Assembly (NCBI RefSeq): GCF_000243335.1
Contig: NZ_JH597773.1
Span: 2,259,628 to 2,323,627, forward strand
DNA: 64,000 bases
Source of the DNA: Leptonema illini DSM 21528
GTDB lineage: Bacteria; Spirochaetota; Leptospiria; Leptospirales; Leptonemataceae
Direction: 5' to 3'
Positions 9,920 through 19,191 of the stretch are shown here, one piece after another. The notes beneath the pieces are model-generated. The model worked only from the letters and a program-made list of their open reading frames with translations, was not told where the DNA came from and did no database searches. Both the position numbers and the translations under genes were made by a program. Position 1 is the stretch's first letter, and each line of letters begins with the position of its first letter.

Positions 9920-10540
9920 CTACTCTTCGCGCCCGGGCAGGATTACGACGCGCCGATCATCAAAGCGCAGGCGTCCTTCGCAGAAAAGCGAAACCGCCTC
10001 TATATACGACTCATGCTCCACCGAACGGATCAGCGCCGTCAGCTGCGCCTCGTCGGCGCCTTCGGGCACGCTCACGGCGCGCTGCACGACGATCGGCCCG
10101 GAATCGAGGCCTTCGTCGACGAAATGCACGGTGCATCCCGACACCTTAACGCCATACTCAAGGGCCTGGCGCTGCGCATGCAGTCCAGGGAAGGCAGGCA
10201 GCAACGACGGATGAATATTCAATATGCGGTTCGGATAACTGCGCACGAAATCATCGTCGAGAATGCGCATATAGCCGGCGGCGACGATAAGATCGGGTGC
10301 ATAATCGGCCACGGCCTTTGCAAAGGCCTGGTCGTACTCTTTTCGAGATGCAAACGATTTATAGTCGACAACCGTGCACTCGATGCCCGCCTCATGAGCG
10401 GCCTCTTCGGCTCCCGTATGCGGACGGTCGACGACCAGTCCGACAAACTCAGCCTCGAAGATGCGTCCTTCTGCGGCCGCTTCCAGAAGCGCCCGGAAAT
10501 TCGTTCCTTTTCCTGAAGCCAGTGCGACGATCCGCGCCAT
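9920..10540 (-). CDS. purN: Phosphoribosylglycinamide formyltransferase
   Basis: A 206-residue folate-dependent GAR transformylase. ARIVALASGKGTNFRALLEA forms the substrate-binding N-terminus. The catalytic triad is visible as Asn and His in LNIHPSLLPAFPGLHA and Asp in DEGLDSGPI. I chose the ATG immediately before ARIVALASG because the 11 codons before it begin with TTG and code for a non-conserved proline/arginine-rich stretch. It is transcribed just ahead of purH. Confidence 0.95.
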   Translation of the reverse strand: MARIVALASGKGTNFRALLEAAAEGRIFEAEFVGLVVDRPHTGAEEAAHEAGIECTVVDYKSFASRKEYDQAFAKAVADYAPDLIVAAGYMRILDDDFVRSYPNRILNIHPSLLPAFPGLHAQRQALEYGVKVSGCTVHFVDEGLDSGPIVVQRAVSVPEGADEAQLTALIRSVEHESYIEAVSLFCEGRLRFDDRRVVILPGREE

Positions 10541-10614
10541 AGGTCCAGGATTCCGTCGCAGAGGAGGCGGCAAAGCGGAAAACAGCGTCGCTTATTGTAT
10601 TGACAATCGCCCCC

Positions 10615-11025
10615 TCAATCATAAAAGCGAATCGTCATTACGGTGCGACCGATGGCCTCAGCCGTATCGGCATCTGGAAGAGCGTCGCTATTCCAGAGCA
10701 TGAGAAGCATCTTATCGCCTTTGACGATGCAGTTCACAAGCCAGAAGCGATCGTCTTTCATGAACTCGCAGGCAGCCGCCTGTAATCCGGACGGCAGATC
10801 AAAGACGGCGACGCGATCGGTATCGAGCGTCAGGCCATGCCTTTCGAGATAGGCGCCGAGCTGCTCGATCGGATTAAACGGCGTCCCTTCGGGCTCGCGA
10901 AAGGCCGCCGCCTGCAGTGCGCCGATGCCGTCGGGGTCGAAGAAGCAGGGCACGTTCTCGATGATTTCCATCTCCCAGGTATCGGAGTATTCGAGGTCAA
11001 AGAAGGTTCCACGGAAGCGTTTCAC
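10615..11025 (-). CDS. Hypothetical protein (136 aa)
   Basis: A GTG-started protein with a mixed alpha/beta look: WEMEIIENVPCFFDPDG, then VAVFDLPSGLQAAACEF and DDRFWLVNCIVKGDKMLLMLWNS, ending in an AIGRTVMTIRFYD strand. No signal peptide or transmembrane segment is visible. The ending resembles small PsbP/DUF-type cytoplasmic domains, but I cannot name a family. It lies 75 bp upstream of purN on the same strand and is divergent from the hydrolase gene, with only about 25 bp between starts. Confidence 0.7.
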   Translation of the reverse strand: MKRFRGTFFDLEYSDTWEMEIIENVPCFFDPDGIGALQAAAFREPEGTPFNPIEQLGAYLERHGLTLDTDRVAVFDLPSGLQAAACEFMKDDRFWLVNCIVKGDKMLLMLWNSDALPDADTAEAIGRTVMTIRFYD

Positions 11026-11049
11026 GATAGGGACATTTTAATTGACCTC

Positions 11050-12342
11050 ATGCAGAGATCAAAACGAATCAGAATTATGTCGGGAAATCGTCCGGGGCCG
11101 CTTACCGTTCTTCTGACCTTTGTCATCCTGGCCGGCGGGGCGGCGATGGCGGGCGGATTCGCCTTCTTTCTTGCTCTACTGGTCTCGGTGCTCATCCTTC
11201 TTTATCCGCTGCTTCTGCCGCTCTGGAAGAAGCTCTATGGCCTGCCCGATACGGCCGACCAGGTTTTCTATGCCCGCACCGAAGACGGCTGGTATCTTGC
11301 CCTGCACTACCATGAGCCGCGTGTTCCGCTGAAAGGCGCCCTTCCCGTTCTGCTCGTGCATGGCATCGCCACGAACAAATCGGGCGTCGACCTCGACGAG
11401 TATCATAGCGTCGCCTGTTATCTTAAGTCGCGCGGATTTCCCGTTTTCGCCGTCAGCCTTCGCGGAGCGGGCCTGTCGCATCGTAAGCAACGCTATGCGC
11501 GCAAAGAGCGCTTCACGTTCGACGATCATGTGCGTCTTGACGCTCCGGCGATGATACGACGCGTCATTGAACTGACCGGAGCGCCGGCTTTAAACTGGGT
11601 CGGCTACTCGATGGGAGGCATGATCGGCAACGCCTTCTGCGGCTCCGATTCTCCCGAGGTCAAATACGTTCAATCCCTTGTTACGATCGGCAGCCCCGGA
11701 AAGGCCGACCATGTAAAGGGATTGCTCATGGATCGACTTGTGAAGCATCCCTGGGTGAAGCATATTCTGCCGCTGCAACCGGGATCGGCCGTGCTTGCCC
11801 CTCTCGGAGGCTGGATTCAAACCCCCATCGATCGCATTCTGTACAATCCCGAAACGGTGCGTCGCCGTACCGTTCAGCTAATGCTGCAGAACGCCATCAC
11901 TGAGGTTAACCAGGGCCTGCTTGACGAGATGGCGCGCTGGGTGCGCGAAGGGAACGAGTCGTCCAACGACGGCCTGATCGAGTACAGGCGCAGCTACGAG
12001 CGAATACGATGTCCGACGCTGATGATTGCCGGCGCCGGCGATCATATCGCTCCGCCCATTCAGGTGCGCTTCGCCTTCGAAAAATGCGGATCGCGCACGA
12101 AGAAATTCATACTGGCCGGTAAACGCCAGGGATACGAACATGACTACTGCCACATCGGGCTCGTCATGGGTGAAGATGCGCCCGACGAGGTATTCCCGCA
12201 GATCGTTCTATGGCTTGAAGAACACGGCGTCGTCAGGCAGAGTAAGGTCAAAACCTGGGTGGAGAGGATAAAACAGAACCTCTCTTTGCGTAAAGCTCTG
12301 AAAAAACCTTCGCGCCCTATCAAACGAAAAACTGAAAGATAA
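11050..12342 (+). CDS. Membrane-anchored alpha/beta hydrolase
   Basis: 430 residues from the chosen ATG. A strongly hydrophobic region of about 35 residues near the start (LTVLLTFVILAGGAAMAGGF and onward) predicts one or two membrane helices, followed by a lipase-like alpha/beta-hydrolase core. HGIATNKSGVD follows the first strand of the core, the nucleophile elbow is NWVGYSMGGMIG, the acid is probably Asp in AGAGDHIAPP, and the base is probably His in YEHDYCHIGLVMG. DEYHSVACYLKSRGFPVFAVSLRGAG resembles gastric-lipase/PHB-depolymerase-type hydrolases. The frame stays open upstream over the divergent gene, but no ribosome-binding site supports that extension. The SGNH hydrolase starts 15 bp after its stop, so the two are probably cotranscribed. 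Confidence 0.85.
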   Translation: MQRSKRIRIMSGNRPGPLTVLLTFVILAGGAAMAGGFAFFLALLVSVLILLYPLLLPLWKKLYGLPDTADQVFYARTEDGWYLALHYHEPRVPLKGALPVLLVHGIATNKSGVDLDEYHSVACYLKSRGFPVFAVSLRGAGLSHRKQRYARKERFTFDDHVRLDAPAMIRRVIELTGAPALNWVGYSMGGMIGNAFCGSDSPEVKYVQSLVTIGSPGKADHVKGLLMDRLVKHPWVKHILPLQPGSAVLAPLGGWIQTPIDRILYNPETVRRRTVQLMLQNAITEVNQGLLDEMARWVREGNESSNDGLIEYRRSYERIRCPTLMIAGAGDHIAPPIQVRFAFEKCGSRTKKFILAGKRQGYEHDYCHIGLVMGEDAPDEVFPQIVLWLEEHGVVRQSKVKTWVERIKQNLSLRKALKKPSRPIKRKTER

Positions 12343-12357
12343 CACGGTAATACAACG

Positions 12358-13200
12358 ATGAAAAAATCCATCCTTCCTGGCGCCCTTTTATACCTCTTTG
12401 CCGCCTGCACGACCCCGTATACGCACCTCAGAGGGGCGCCCGGCACGGATTACTTCAGGCCGGAGTTCGCCTGCAAGAAAGGAGCTCTCCCTAAAGAACA
12501 GGATGCCCTGTACCTGCTCATGCGCGAGAAGCTGCGCACGGCGGCGTTTCGTGCTCCGGTTTCAGAGTCGCCGTTTATGGTCATCGCCGGCGAGTCGACG
12601 GCCGCTCTTTTTGATGAACGCATCTATAAAAAGGAATTATCTGAATTCACGATTCTGAATCGCGCCATCGGCGGCGAGACGACGCCTCTTTTGCTTTCGG
12701 CCATGGATCAGGATATTATCGCACTGCGTCCGAAGGTTATCTTTATCTCCATCGGCGGCAACGATATTATGGGCGGACGATGTCTGAGCGAGATTCGCGA
12801 GAACGTGCGGCTGTTTCTCTTCAAGGTGCGCACGCAGCTTCCCGAAACGCACGTCATCCTCGCCGGTGTTCCGCCTGTTCTCTCGTGGAAGGTAAACAGC
12901 GTCACTCCGTATTTCAATGCCATGATGGCCGATCTTGCAAAAGAATCCGGGCCGAAGGTCGAGTACTTTGATCTGTGGCAGATCCTCGCCGATCCTGATC
13001 GCCCCGTTTTGCAGCAGCGCTTTGCCGTCTTAATTCATCCACAGCTCACGTTCATGCAGCGTATGATGGGGAACAAAGAACAGGATCTTATCGAGTACGA
13101 TCGCATTCATTTTAACGAATACGGTTATATCGAAATTGCCCGCCACCTGAAGCCCGTTCTCACTCGCATTCGCGAATCACAGGAGAAGCCGGCTAAATAG
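12358..13200 (+). CDS. SGNH/GDSL-family lipoprotein hydrolase
   Basis: A 280-residue protein with a lipoprotein signal ending LFAAC (Cys17). The SGNH blocks are all visible: VIAGESTAALFDE carries the nucleophile serine (GES in place of GDS), GGET supplies the oxyanion glycine, SIGGNDIMGG the asparagine, and DRIHFNEYGY the catalytic Asp-x2-His. It is likely an esterase or lipase anchored in the cell envelope; the substrate is unknown. It follows the alpha/beta hydrolase gene closely, so two envelope hydrolases are made together. Confidence 0.88.
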   Translation: MKKSILPGALLYLFAACTTPYTHLRGAPGTDYFRPEFACKKGALPKEQDALYLLMREKLRTAAFRAPVSESPFMVIAGESTAALFDERIYKKELSEFTILNRAIGGETTPLLLSAMDQDIIALRPKVIFISIGGNDIMGGRCLSEIRENVRLFLFKVRTQLPETHVILAGVPPVLSWKVNSVTPYFNAMMADLAKESGPKVEYFDLWQILADPDRPVLQQRFAVLIHPQLTFMQRMMGNKEQDLIEYDRIHFNEYGYIEIARHLKPVLTRIRESQEKPAK

Positions 13201-13252
13201 CGGCCGGCTCAATAAAAGCGGGTAAAATGACGGCCGGGCCCGGAGCAGGGCC

Positions 13253-14359
13253 TCAAAACACCATGCGTACGCCGGCGCTGGCCGAATAGACCTCTCTATT
13301 CCCGGCCGCATCGACGAAGATCTTCAAGAACGGGATATTGAGTTCAAGACCGAGCGACGCGAAGGCCTGTGTCGGTCGACTCGGACCGCCCGCCCCTTTC
13401 ATCGTCAGATCAAGATAGGAATCGGGCAACGTCACTCCGAGTAAGGCCGCATAGTCGTTATCGGCATAAGCGCGGCCGTAGCGCTTTAGCTCGAGATTCG
13501 AGCTTCCCTTTGCCCAGGCCACTCCGCCACCAAGCGACAGGCGAAAGAGATAGAGAAACTGAAATCCGGTTCTTATGCTGACGGGAAAAACGTCCATCTT
13601 CGAGCTGTAGGTGATGCGATCCTCGGCGTTCCAGATGATCGTAGTCCCCGATCCTGCCTTCACCTTCACCTTTGAATTGGCACGCGTGTATTCCAGCTTC
13701 TGCTCCACGCGGTTATAACCGACGCCTAACGACATTCCCGTAAATGCAAACCAGAAAGCGCCGCGATCGCCGCCTTCCATGAGATGATAACGCAGCTCGC
13801 CGCCGATGGATTTAGAGAAGCCGCCGTAGTCTTCATCCTTCTTCGGTTTTGCAAACTCTTTCATGTCAGAAAGAGACATATTGAGCCCGGAAACATAGAA
13901 GTCAAAGCGATGAAGCGAAAAGGGCGATGTTGACGACCAGTCATGCGGCTCTCCCGAGAACATATAGCCGACGTTGAACCCTATGAAGATGCGCGGAACG
14001 ACAGCGAACCCTCCGGACGGCATATCTTCAAGCAGGCCATAGTCAGGCACATAGACGTTCAGCTTGCGTTGCTCGGTGGCGCCGGCAACGATCTGCGTTC
14101 CGATCGTAAACTCTCTGAGATTAACGACTCCAGACGGAGATAGATGCACGCCAGCCATTACAGAGGCGTCGGACATATCTTTGAGTATTTCATTCAGATA
14201 CTGTGTTTCCAGCGAATGGAATACCTGATCAAGCTGTGCATTATTAATCGGAAGCGACGAACAGGCCGCTCCTGAGCAAATCAGCTGCGCCTGCAATCCG
14301 GAAAGCGGAAACATCACGACACCCAGTAGCGGGCCCAGCAGTATCCATCGAAGCTTCAT
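13253..14359 (-). CDS. Putative outer-membrane/surface protein, possibly Lsa36-like
   Basis: 368 residues from the ATG preceded by AGGA; a GTG two codons earlier is the alternative. The signal peptide ends at LQAQ. The mature part begins ICSGAACSS, then a helical segment, then alternating beta-strand sequence: VVPRIFIGFNVGYMF, GAFWFAFTGMSLGVGYN, FPVSIRTGFQFLYLFRLSLGGG, ending VYSASAGVRMVF with a terminal phenylalanine. This fits an outer-membrane beta-barrel. The overall plan recalls the Lsa36 adhesin family of leptospires, but that is from memory and weak. It is convergent with the SGNH lipoprotein gene. Confidence 0.75.
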   Translation of the reverse strand: MKLRWILLGPLLGVVMFPLSGLQAQLICSGAACSSLPINNAQLDQVFHSLETQYLNEILKDMSDASVMAGVHLSPSGVVNLREFTIGTQIVAGATEQRKLNVYVPDYGLLEDMPSGGFAVVPRIFIGFNVGYMFSGEPHDWSSTSPFSLHRFDFYVSGLNMSLSDMKEFAKPKKDEDYGGFSKSIGGELRYHLMEGGDRGAFWFAFTGMSLGVGYNRVEQKLEYTRANSKVKVKAGSGTTIIWNAEDRITYSSKMDVFPVSIRTGFQFLYLFRLSLGGGVAWAKGSSNLELKRYGRAYADNDYAALLGVTLPDSYLDLTMKGAGGPSRPTQAFASLGLELNIPFLKIFVDAAGNREVYSASAGVRMVF

Positions 14360-14461
14360 TCTCACGTCCTGTTGTCCTCTTCTTTATCAGACAGTTAGAA
14401 TCTCTGATTTTCCGTAAAAAAAACTGCTGTCCGCTCGAAAAAGCCCGAGGCGCTATATATC

Positions 14462-14872
14462 TCAATCGCTTTTCTGAACGGCCAGATCAGCGCCATCACA
14501 TGCCTTCAACGTTTCAAGCACCTGAACAAAATCCTCGTAGATGACGGCCCGATCCACGCGCAAAAGAACCCTCCTCTTCTCAGTACACAGATCGAGAAGC
14601 TGCTTGCGATGTGCGGTCAGGTCGGCCAGCGGAAAGCGCTCGCTGCTCTCACCGTATTTGAGGAAGACCTCCTGATTCGACGAAAGCTCGACCAGCAACG
14701 CCGGATCATTGCCCGCTTCTTCATCCCTGGTATTCACCTCGGGAAGCCGGAGATCAAGATAGTTCTCGGGCTTCAGATTGAGCGAGATCATCAGAAAAAG
14801 CAGCAGGATAAAAAGCACATCGAGCAGAGAGTTGAGCGAAATACCTGCCTCTTCTTCAGGCCAGCGCTTCAT
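14462..14872 (-). CDS. ExbD/TolR-family biopolymer transport protein
   Basis: 136 residues with one N-terminal membrane helix (LNSLLDVLFILLLFLMISLN), whose aspartate is the proton-conducting residue in this family. A periplasmic domain ends with the typical LLRVDRAVIYEDFVQVLETLKACD. It starts at the ATG whose first bases overlap the stop of the ExbB/TolQ-like gene (ATGA), and the frame upstream of this ATG is only a shadow of that gene. No TonB, TolA or TolB is visible nearby, so the energised partner is unknown. Confidence 0.85.
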   Translation of the reverse strand: MKRWPEEEAGISLNSLLDVLFILLLFLMISLNLKPENYLDLRLPEVNTRDEEAGNDPALLVELSSNQEVFLKYGESSERFPLADLTAHRKQLLDLCTEKRRVLLRVDRAVIYEDFVQVLETLKACDGADLAVQKSD

Positions 14873-15336
14873 CGCCTCTCGCCTTCGGATCGACGGCGCA
14901 GGGCCGCTCGCTCCGCCTTTTCGAAAAGGTCGCGAAACACAAAATGCAGCGCCGTTCCGGGAATGGCCATCGCCAGACCGACGACGGTCGTGATCAAGGC
15001 CTGATTGATGCCGCGCGCAAACGTATCGGGGCTGATGTTCTGGGCCACCTCCATATCGGCGAAGGCAGCCTGAATGCCGGTTACCGTTCCGAAAAGGCCG
15101 AGCAGCGTCGCAATACCGGCCAGGCGGTTCATCCAGAGGATGGCGCTCCGATACGGAAAAACCCATCGATCGAGAAAATCCTCCGTCGACTCATCGGCAG
15201 AGGCATACAGGTCGGGTGAAAGATGTCTTAGCTTGAAAAACCCGGAAAGCACATAGAGGATCAGGGCAAGATAGATCAAAGAACATAAGGCAAGCGGCAC
15301 CATGACGGGCCCGCCTTTCATCAACCAGGTCAGCAT
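14869..15336 (-). CDS. ExbB/TolQ/MotA-type proton channel protein
   Basis: 155 residues from the internal ATG (MLTWLMKGGPVMVPLALCSL). Three hydrophobic segments are visible, with the family signature in LAGIATLLGLFGTVTGIQAAF and GINQALITTVVGLAMAIPGTAL. A TTG 33 bp upstream, 8 bases after GAGGA, is a plausible alternative start at 15369; the chosen ATG has no clear ribosome-binding site. Translation is coupled to the ExbD-like gene. It is divergent from tsaE, and the AT-rich gap between them (CTATAAATATAG) probably holds both promoters. Confidence 0.82.
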   Translation of the reverse strand: MLTWLMKGGPVMVPLALCSLIYLALILYVLSGFFKLRHLSPDLYASADESTEDFLDRWVFPYRSAILWMNRLAGIATLLGLFGTVTGIQAAFADMEVAQNISPDTFARGINQALITTVVGLAMAIPGTALHFVFRDLFEKAERAALRRRSEGERR

Positions 15337-15420
15337 CGGAGTAATTTCACAGGGCGCGCCGACGGGCAAAGCAATATTTCCTCGACAGAGCGACAATCTC
15401 TATAAATATAGTGAAGATAG

Positions 15421-15915
15421 ATGCAGGAGGAGCCATCCCAGACGCCAGACGGGGAGACGCTTCTGGAAACGGTTCGTTCAAACGACGAATCTGACACAGA
15501 GGCCTTCGCTCATCGTCTCTTCTCCCGCTATTTACTCGATCTGCCCGGCGCCGTGCTGCTACTCGACGGAGATCTGGGTGCCGGAAAGACTGCGTTCTGC
15601 AGAGCTCTCGGTCGCTTGCTTGCCATCGACGAGCCCGTAAACAGCCCGACGTTCAACCTCCTGCACCAGCACAGCGGAAAAAAAGGCGTCCTCTGCCATT
15701 ACGACCTCTATCGTATCTCAGAGATGGAGCTTGAGGAGCTGGAGTTCCCCGATCTCTGGGCAGACGTCGTCGATCAGCGATTCACCATTCATGCCATCGA
15801 ATGGTGGAGGCGTGCCGGATCGATTCATTCCCGACTGCCGGTGTTCCGGATCGAGCTGGAGTTTCATCCGCCCGAAGAACACCGGACCATCCATCTTTAC
15901 AGGAGAAACGCTTGA
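15421..15915 (+). CDS. tsaE: tRNA threonylcarbamoyladenosine biosynthesis ATPase TsaE
   Basis: 164 residues, ordinary for TsaE. The Walker A is GDLGAGKTAFCRALG, followed by NSPTFNLL (switch region) and CHYDLYRISEMELEELEF, then EWWRRAG. TsaE is the P-loop ATPase that works with TsaB and TsaD to put t6A on ANN-decoding tRNAs. An N-terminal extension of about 25 residues precedes the conserved part. tsaB follows with a TTGA overlap. Confidence 0.93.
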   Translation: MQEEPSQTPDGETLLETVRSNDESDTEAFAHRLFSRYLLDLPGAVLLLDGDLGAGKTAFCRALGRLLAIDEPVNSPTFNLLHQHSGKKGVLCHYDLYRISEMELEELEFPDLWADVVDQRFTIHAIEWWRRAGSIHSRLPVFRIELEFHPPEEHRTIHLYRRNA

Positions 15916-16592
15916 ACTGTCTGGTTATCGACTGCTCCACACGCTGGATCATTTGCGGCATTCATTCGCTGCATGACGGCGCCGTTATTCCTGGAGCAGA
16001 GATCCGGCTGGAGGCTCCGCGCGAAAGCTCGACTCGCCTCGTGGCCGAAATCGGAGCACTGGTCAAGCGGACGGGATTGCGTCCCGACTACATCCTGAGC
16101 GCCCTCGGTCCCGGTTCCTTTACCGGATTGCGCATCGGCGTGACGACGGCCCGCGATCTGTCGCAGCTGTGGAATATTCCCGCCGCCGGCATCGACACGC
16201 TTACGCTGTATGGATGGGCCGTCAGAGAGCATGACTCGATAGAGGAACCTTTCGCCCTTCTTTTCGACGGCAGACAGAAGCGCTACTATACGAAGAAGAT
16301 CACCAACGATCTTTTCACGACTCGCGATGAGATCATCGTCGACCTTGATCCGCTCGAATTCGAAAGCATCGGTCTTTCGCAGGTTTATGTCGATGATCCC
16401 TCTTCGCTTTCCTTACCCGAACGGGTGCGGATACGAACGATACCGCCAGAGGCGTTAACCGCTCGCTCCTTTTTTGAAACGGCCCTGAAGCTGGATGCCT
16501 TTCATCCGGAGAAGAGCTGGAAGGATCTGATTCCGGTATATATTCGTGATAATCCCGCCCGCCCCAACCAACCGGCATCGGCCGCTCAATAA
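15912..16592 (+). CDS. tsaB: tRNA threonylcarbamoyladenosine biosynthesis protein TsaB
   Basis: 226 residues from a TTG start that overlaps the tsaE stop (TTGA) and follows AGGAG by 6 bases. From there the protein begins (M)NCLVIDCSTRWIICGIH, the usual first strand of the ASKHA fold. LSALGPGSFTGLRIGVTTARDLS is the diagnostic TsaB block. Unlike TsaD it lacks the HxxxH metal motif, as expected for the non-catalytic scaffold partner. rnr begins 3 bp after its stop. Confidence 0.92.
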   Translation: MNCLVIDCSTRWIICGIHSLHDGAVIPGAEIRLEAPRESSTRLVAEIGALVKRTGLRPDYILSALGPGSFTGLRIGVTTARDLSQLWNIPAAGIDTLTLYGWAVREHDSIEEPFALLFDGRQKRYYTKKITNDLFTTRDEIIVDLDPLEFESIGLSQVYVDDPSSLSLPERVRIRTIPPEALTARSFFETALKLDAFHPEKSWKDLIPVYIRDNPARPNQPASAAQ

Positions 16593-16595
16593 AAC

Positions 16596-18926
16596 ATGAG
16601 AACAGACCAATTACTACAGTACCTTGAAAAACATCAGGGCAAAGAAATCAGCAAGAAAGAGATCGAACGCCTGACGGCGAAAAAAGACCGACGAAAAGGA
16701 CGCCTGCGCGGATTCTTCGACGTTCCCGACACCGACGAGGTGCTTGAAGATCTCGCCTCTCTCGGCCTCATCAAACGCGAACGAAACTCGTATCTCGTAC
16801 GCAAGCCTTTTTTGATCGAGGCGAAGGCGAGCATGAATCCGGCCGGCCTCATCTTCGCCATGCCGCGGCTTTCTGCCCGCGAGAAAGATAAAGTGCGCGA
16901 TCTCTTTATTCCGCCGGCAAAAGGCGCCGGAGCGCTTTCCGGAGATATCGTCGCCGTAAGACTCGTCGATCGCAAGAAGGATCGCTTCGAAGGCGAGGTG
17001 ATCTCAGTCGTCAAGCGCGCACGACGCTTTCATCGTTTTCGCGTGCTCACCGTCGGTAAAGACGGCATGACGCCCGGCGTGCTTCTTGATATGCCGGGCA
17101 AATTCACCTCGCTTATCAATCTGAAAGGATTGCCCGCCGATACGCGATCCCGTATCAAAACCGACACCGTACTCATCGTAGAGCTTCGCGGTCGTAACGT
17201 TCGTTACCAGAACGCCTTCTTTCATGAGGCAAGCTTCGTGCGCTTCGAAGATGAAACGGAGTTCGACCTCGACTTCGATCGCATTCTCTTAAAATATGAT
17301 CTTGATCCGGCGTATGCCGATCTGCCCTTCCCTGCCATAGATCCCGACGACCAGAAGCAGGTTCCCGACTGGAAAAAGCGAAAGGATCTGCGCAAGCTTT
17401 ACACGATCACCATCGACGGCGCCGATTCGAAAGACTTTGACGACGCCCTGAGCCTTGAGATCGTATCAAAGCGAAAATGGCGGCTCTACGTTCATATTGC
17501 CGACGTTTCCTTCTACGTGCAGAAAGGCAGCCCTCTTGATGAAGAGGCGCTTTCGCGTTCGACGTCCTATTACCTGGCAAACAGAGTCGTGCCGATGCTT
17601 CCGCCCGAGCTCTCTGAAAATCTCTGTTCGCTTGTCGCCGATCATAACCGGCTCGCCGTCACCGCCGAGATGGAGATTGATCCGGCTACGGGACGTATTA
17701 AATCGTCGACCTTCTATCGCTCGATCATCAGAGTCGATAAGCGTTATACATACGATATCGCCGAAACGAGGCTCGATCGCGAAGACGGGCCCGATGCCGA
17801 TCCGATCCTGCCGGCGCTCTGGCAGCTGGCGCAGAAACAGAAGGCCGATCGTATGAAGATGGGCCGGATCGATCTTGAAATCGCCGAGCCTAAATTCAAG
17901 TTCGGCGAACAGGATCGCGTCATCGCCATCGAAACGAGAGCACGCCTTCGATCGAGCATGTTGATCGAAGAATGCATGCTTTCGGCGAATACGGCCGTCG
18001 CCGCTTTTTTAAAGAAGAAGAAGGCTCCGACGCTGTACCGCATCCATTCGACGATGGATGAAACGAAGCTCGAAACGCTGAACGCCTTCTTTGATATCTA
18101 TAATATCGACTGTCGTCTGGATGATACAGACCCGGCTTCACTACAGGAAGCGCTTGAAATCGCCCGCGCAAAGGGGCCGCTTGAAAGCCGTATCTTCAAT
18201 ATGTTGCTTCTTCGTTCCTTCATGCAGGCGCAGTACAGCCCCGAGCCCGTCGGCCACTGGGGCCTGGGATTCGAAGACTACTGTCACTTCACCTCGCCCA
18301 TACGACGTTATCCAGACCTCGTCGTGCATCGCTCTCTTGTGAATCTGATCGAGAAGAAAAAGCCCGCCTACGTCGACGATGAGATGGATGTGCTCGCTCT
18401 GCAAACCAGCGAGAAGGAGCGCCACGCCATGGAGGCGGAGCGCGATATGTGGAAGCTGAAGCTCATCCGCTTTATCGAGCAGAGCGGACGTACGGAGTTC
18501 CACGGATTCTTAACAGGCTTCAGGCCCGATCTCGTCTACCTCGAACTCGAAGAATGCCCCGTCGAGGGCATCGTGCCGGCCATGCATCTGAGCTCCGAAG
18601 GCGAGCTTGTGCTGCCCGACCCGTTCTCTGTGTATATCAAGCGCCTTTCGCGGCCGGCCTTTCTTGGAGAGCGCTGGAAGCTTGAACTGGATCGTATCGA
18701 CACCGAGGCGCTGCGGCTTTACTTCAAGCCGGTCTGGGGAACGGAAGAGCGCGCCCTCGGCCGTTCACCGAACCAGAAGAATCAGGGCCAGAATCGCAGA
18801 GGCCCGCGCAATCAGAATGGCCAGAGTAACGGAAATCGCAACGGGCGTCAGAACAATCGAAGACGAAACGATTCCCGCGGCTCAAAGGATTCGCGAGGCC
18901 CACAGTCTGGAGAACGTCGGCGCTGA
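16596..18926 (+). CDS. rnr: Ribonuclease R (RNB-family 3'-5' exoribonuclease)
   Basis: 776 residues. An N-terminal winged-helix-like segment and cold-shock domains lead to the RNB catalytic domain, with TIDGADSKDFDDALSLE near residue 275 supplying the metal aspartates. YCHFTSPIRRYPDLVVHRSL lies further on. An S1-like domain follows (FHGFLTGFRPDLVYLELEEC). The last 50 residues are a low-complexity Asn/Gln/Arg/Gly tail, typical of RNA-binding C-terminal extensions of RNase R. It forms an operon with tsaE-tsaB. Confidence 0.94.
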   Translation: MRTDQLLQYLEKHQGKEISKKEIERLTAKKDRRKGRLRGFFDVPDTDEVLEDLASLGLIKRERNSYLVRKPFLIEAKASMNPAGLIFAMPRLSAREKDKVRDLFIPPAKGAGALSGDIVAVRLVDRKKDRFEGEVISVVKRARRFHRFRVLTVGKDGMTPGVLLDMPGKFTSLINLKGLPADTRSRIKTDTVLIVELRGRNVRYQNAFFHEASFVRFEDETEFDLDFDRILLKYDLDPAYADLPFPAIDPDDQKQVPDWKKRKDLRKLYTITIDGADSKDFDDALSLEIVSKRKWRLYVHIADVSFYVQKGSPLDEEALSRSTSYYLANRVVPMLPPELSENLCSLVADHNRLAVTAEMEIDPATGRIKSSTFYRSIIRVDKRYTYDIAETRLDREDGPDADPILPALWQLAQKQKADRMKMGRIDLEIAEPKFKFGEQDRVIAIETRARLRSSMLIEECMLSANTAVAAFLKKKKAPTLYRIHSTMDETKLETLNAFFDIYNIDCRLDDTDPASLQEALEIARAKGPLESRIFNMLLLRSFMQAQYSPEPVGHWGLGFEDYCHFTSPIRRYPDLVVHRSLVNLIEKKKPAYVDDEMDVLALQTSEKERHAMEAERDMWKLKLIRFIEQSGRTEFHGFLTGFRPDLVYLELEECPVEGIVPAMHLSSEGELVLPDPFSVYIKRLSRPAFLGERWKLELDRIDTEALRLYFKPVWGTEERALGRSPNQKNQGQNRRGPRNQNGQSNGNRNGRQNNRRRNDSRGSKDSRGPQSGERRR

Positions 18927-18958
18927 GATGAGTATCCGTTCCGATGCTGCTATTGCGC

Positions 18959-19189
18959 TTAAGGAGCCCAGGGAACGATCGGCAGAGCCGTTTGTTCCCT
19001 GCATTTCTGTCTCTCCTGTATCGATTCCAGACACAACAATAGTCCTGCGTCGGCAAGCTCCTGGCGGGAACTGAACAACACGGCCACAGAGCACATATCG
19101 TTTGCGTCCGCCTCCTGATAGCAAAGGCTTCGCGGGCTACTGCATGCCGTCATAGCCACAGAGACAAGCAGTAACCTGTAAAAGGACAC
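18959..19189 (-). CDS. Small cysteine-rich lipoprotein (76 aa)
   Basis: Begins MSFYRLLLVSVAMTACSS, a short lipoprotein signal with the modified cysteine at position 16. The mature part of about 60 residues contains four further cysteines (SLCYQE, DMCSV, LLLCLES, KCREQ). It starts 2 bp after the stop of the ion-channel gene, so it is most likely translated from the same message. Small lipoproteins of this style are common in leptospires. No function can be assigned. The 3' end approaches the convergent rnr gene. Confidence 0.65.
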   Translation of the reverse strand: MSFYRLLLVSVAMTACSSPRSLCYQEADANDMCSVAVLFSSRQELADAGLLLCLESIQERQKCREQTALPIVPWAP

Positions 19190-19191
19190 GA

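Noticed and set aside
10541..10573. Extended purN N-terminus
   Set aside because: Begins with TTG and adds a non-conserved Pro/Arg stretch before the conserved ARIVALASG start.
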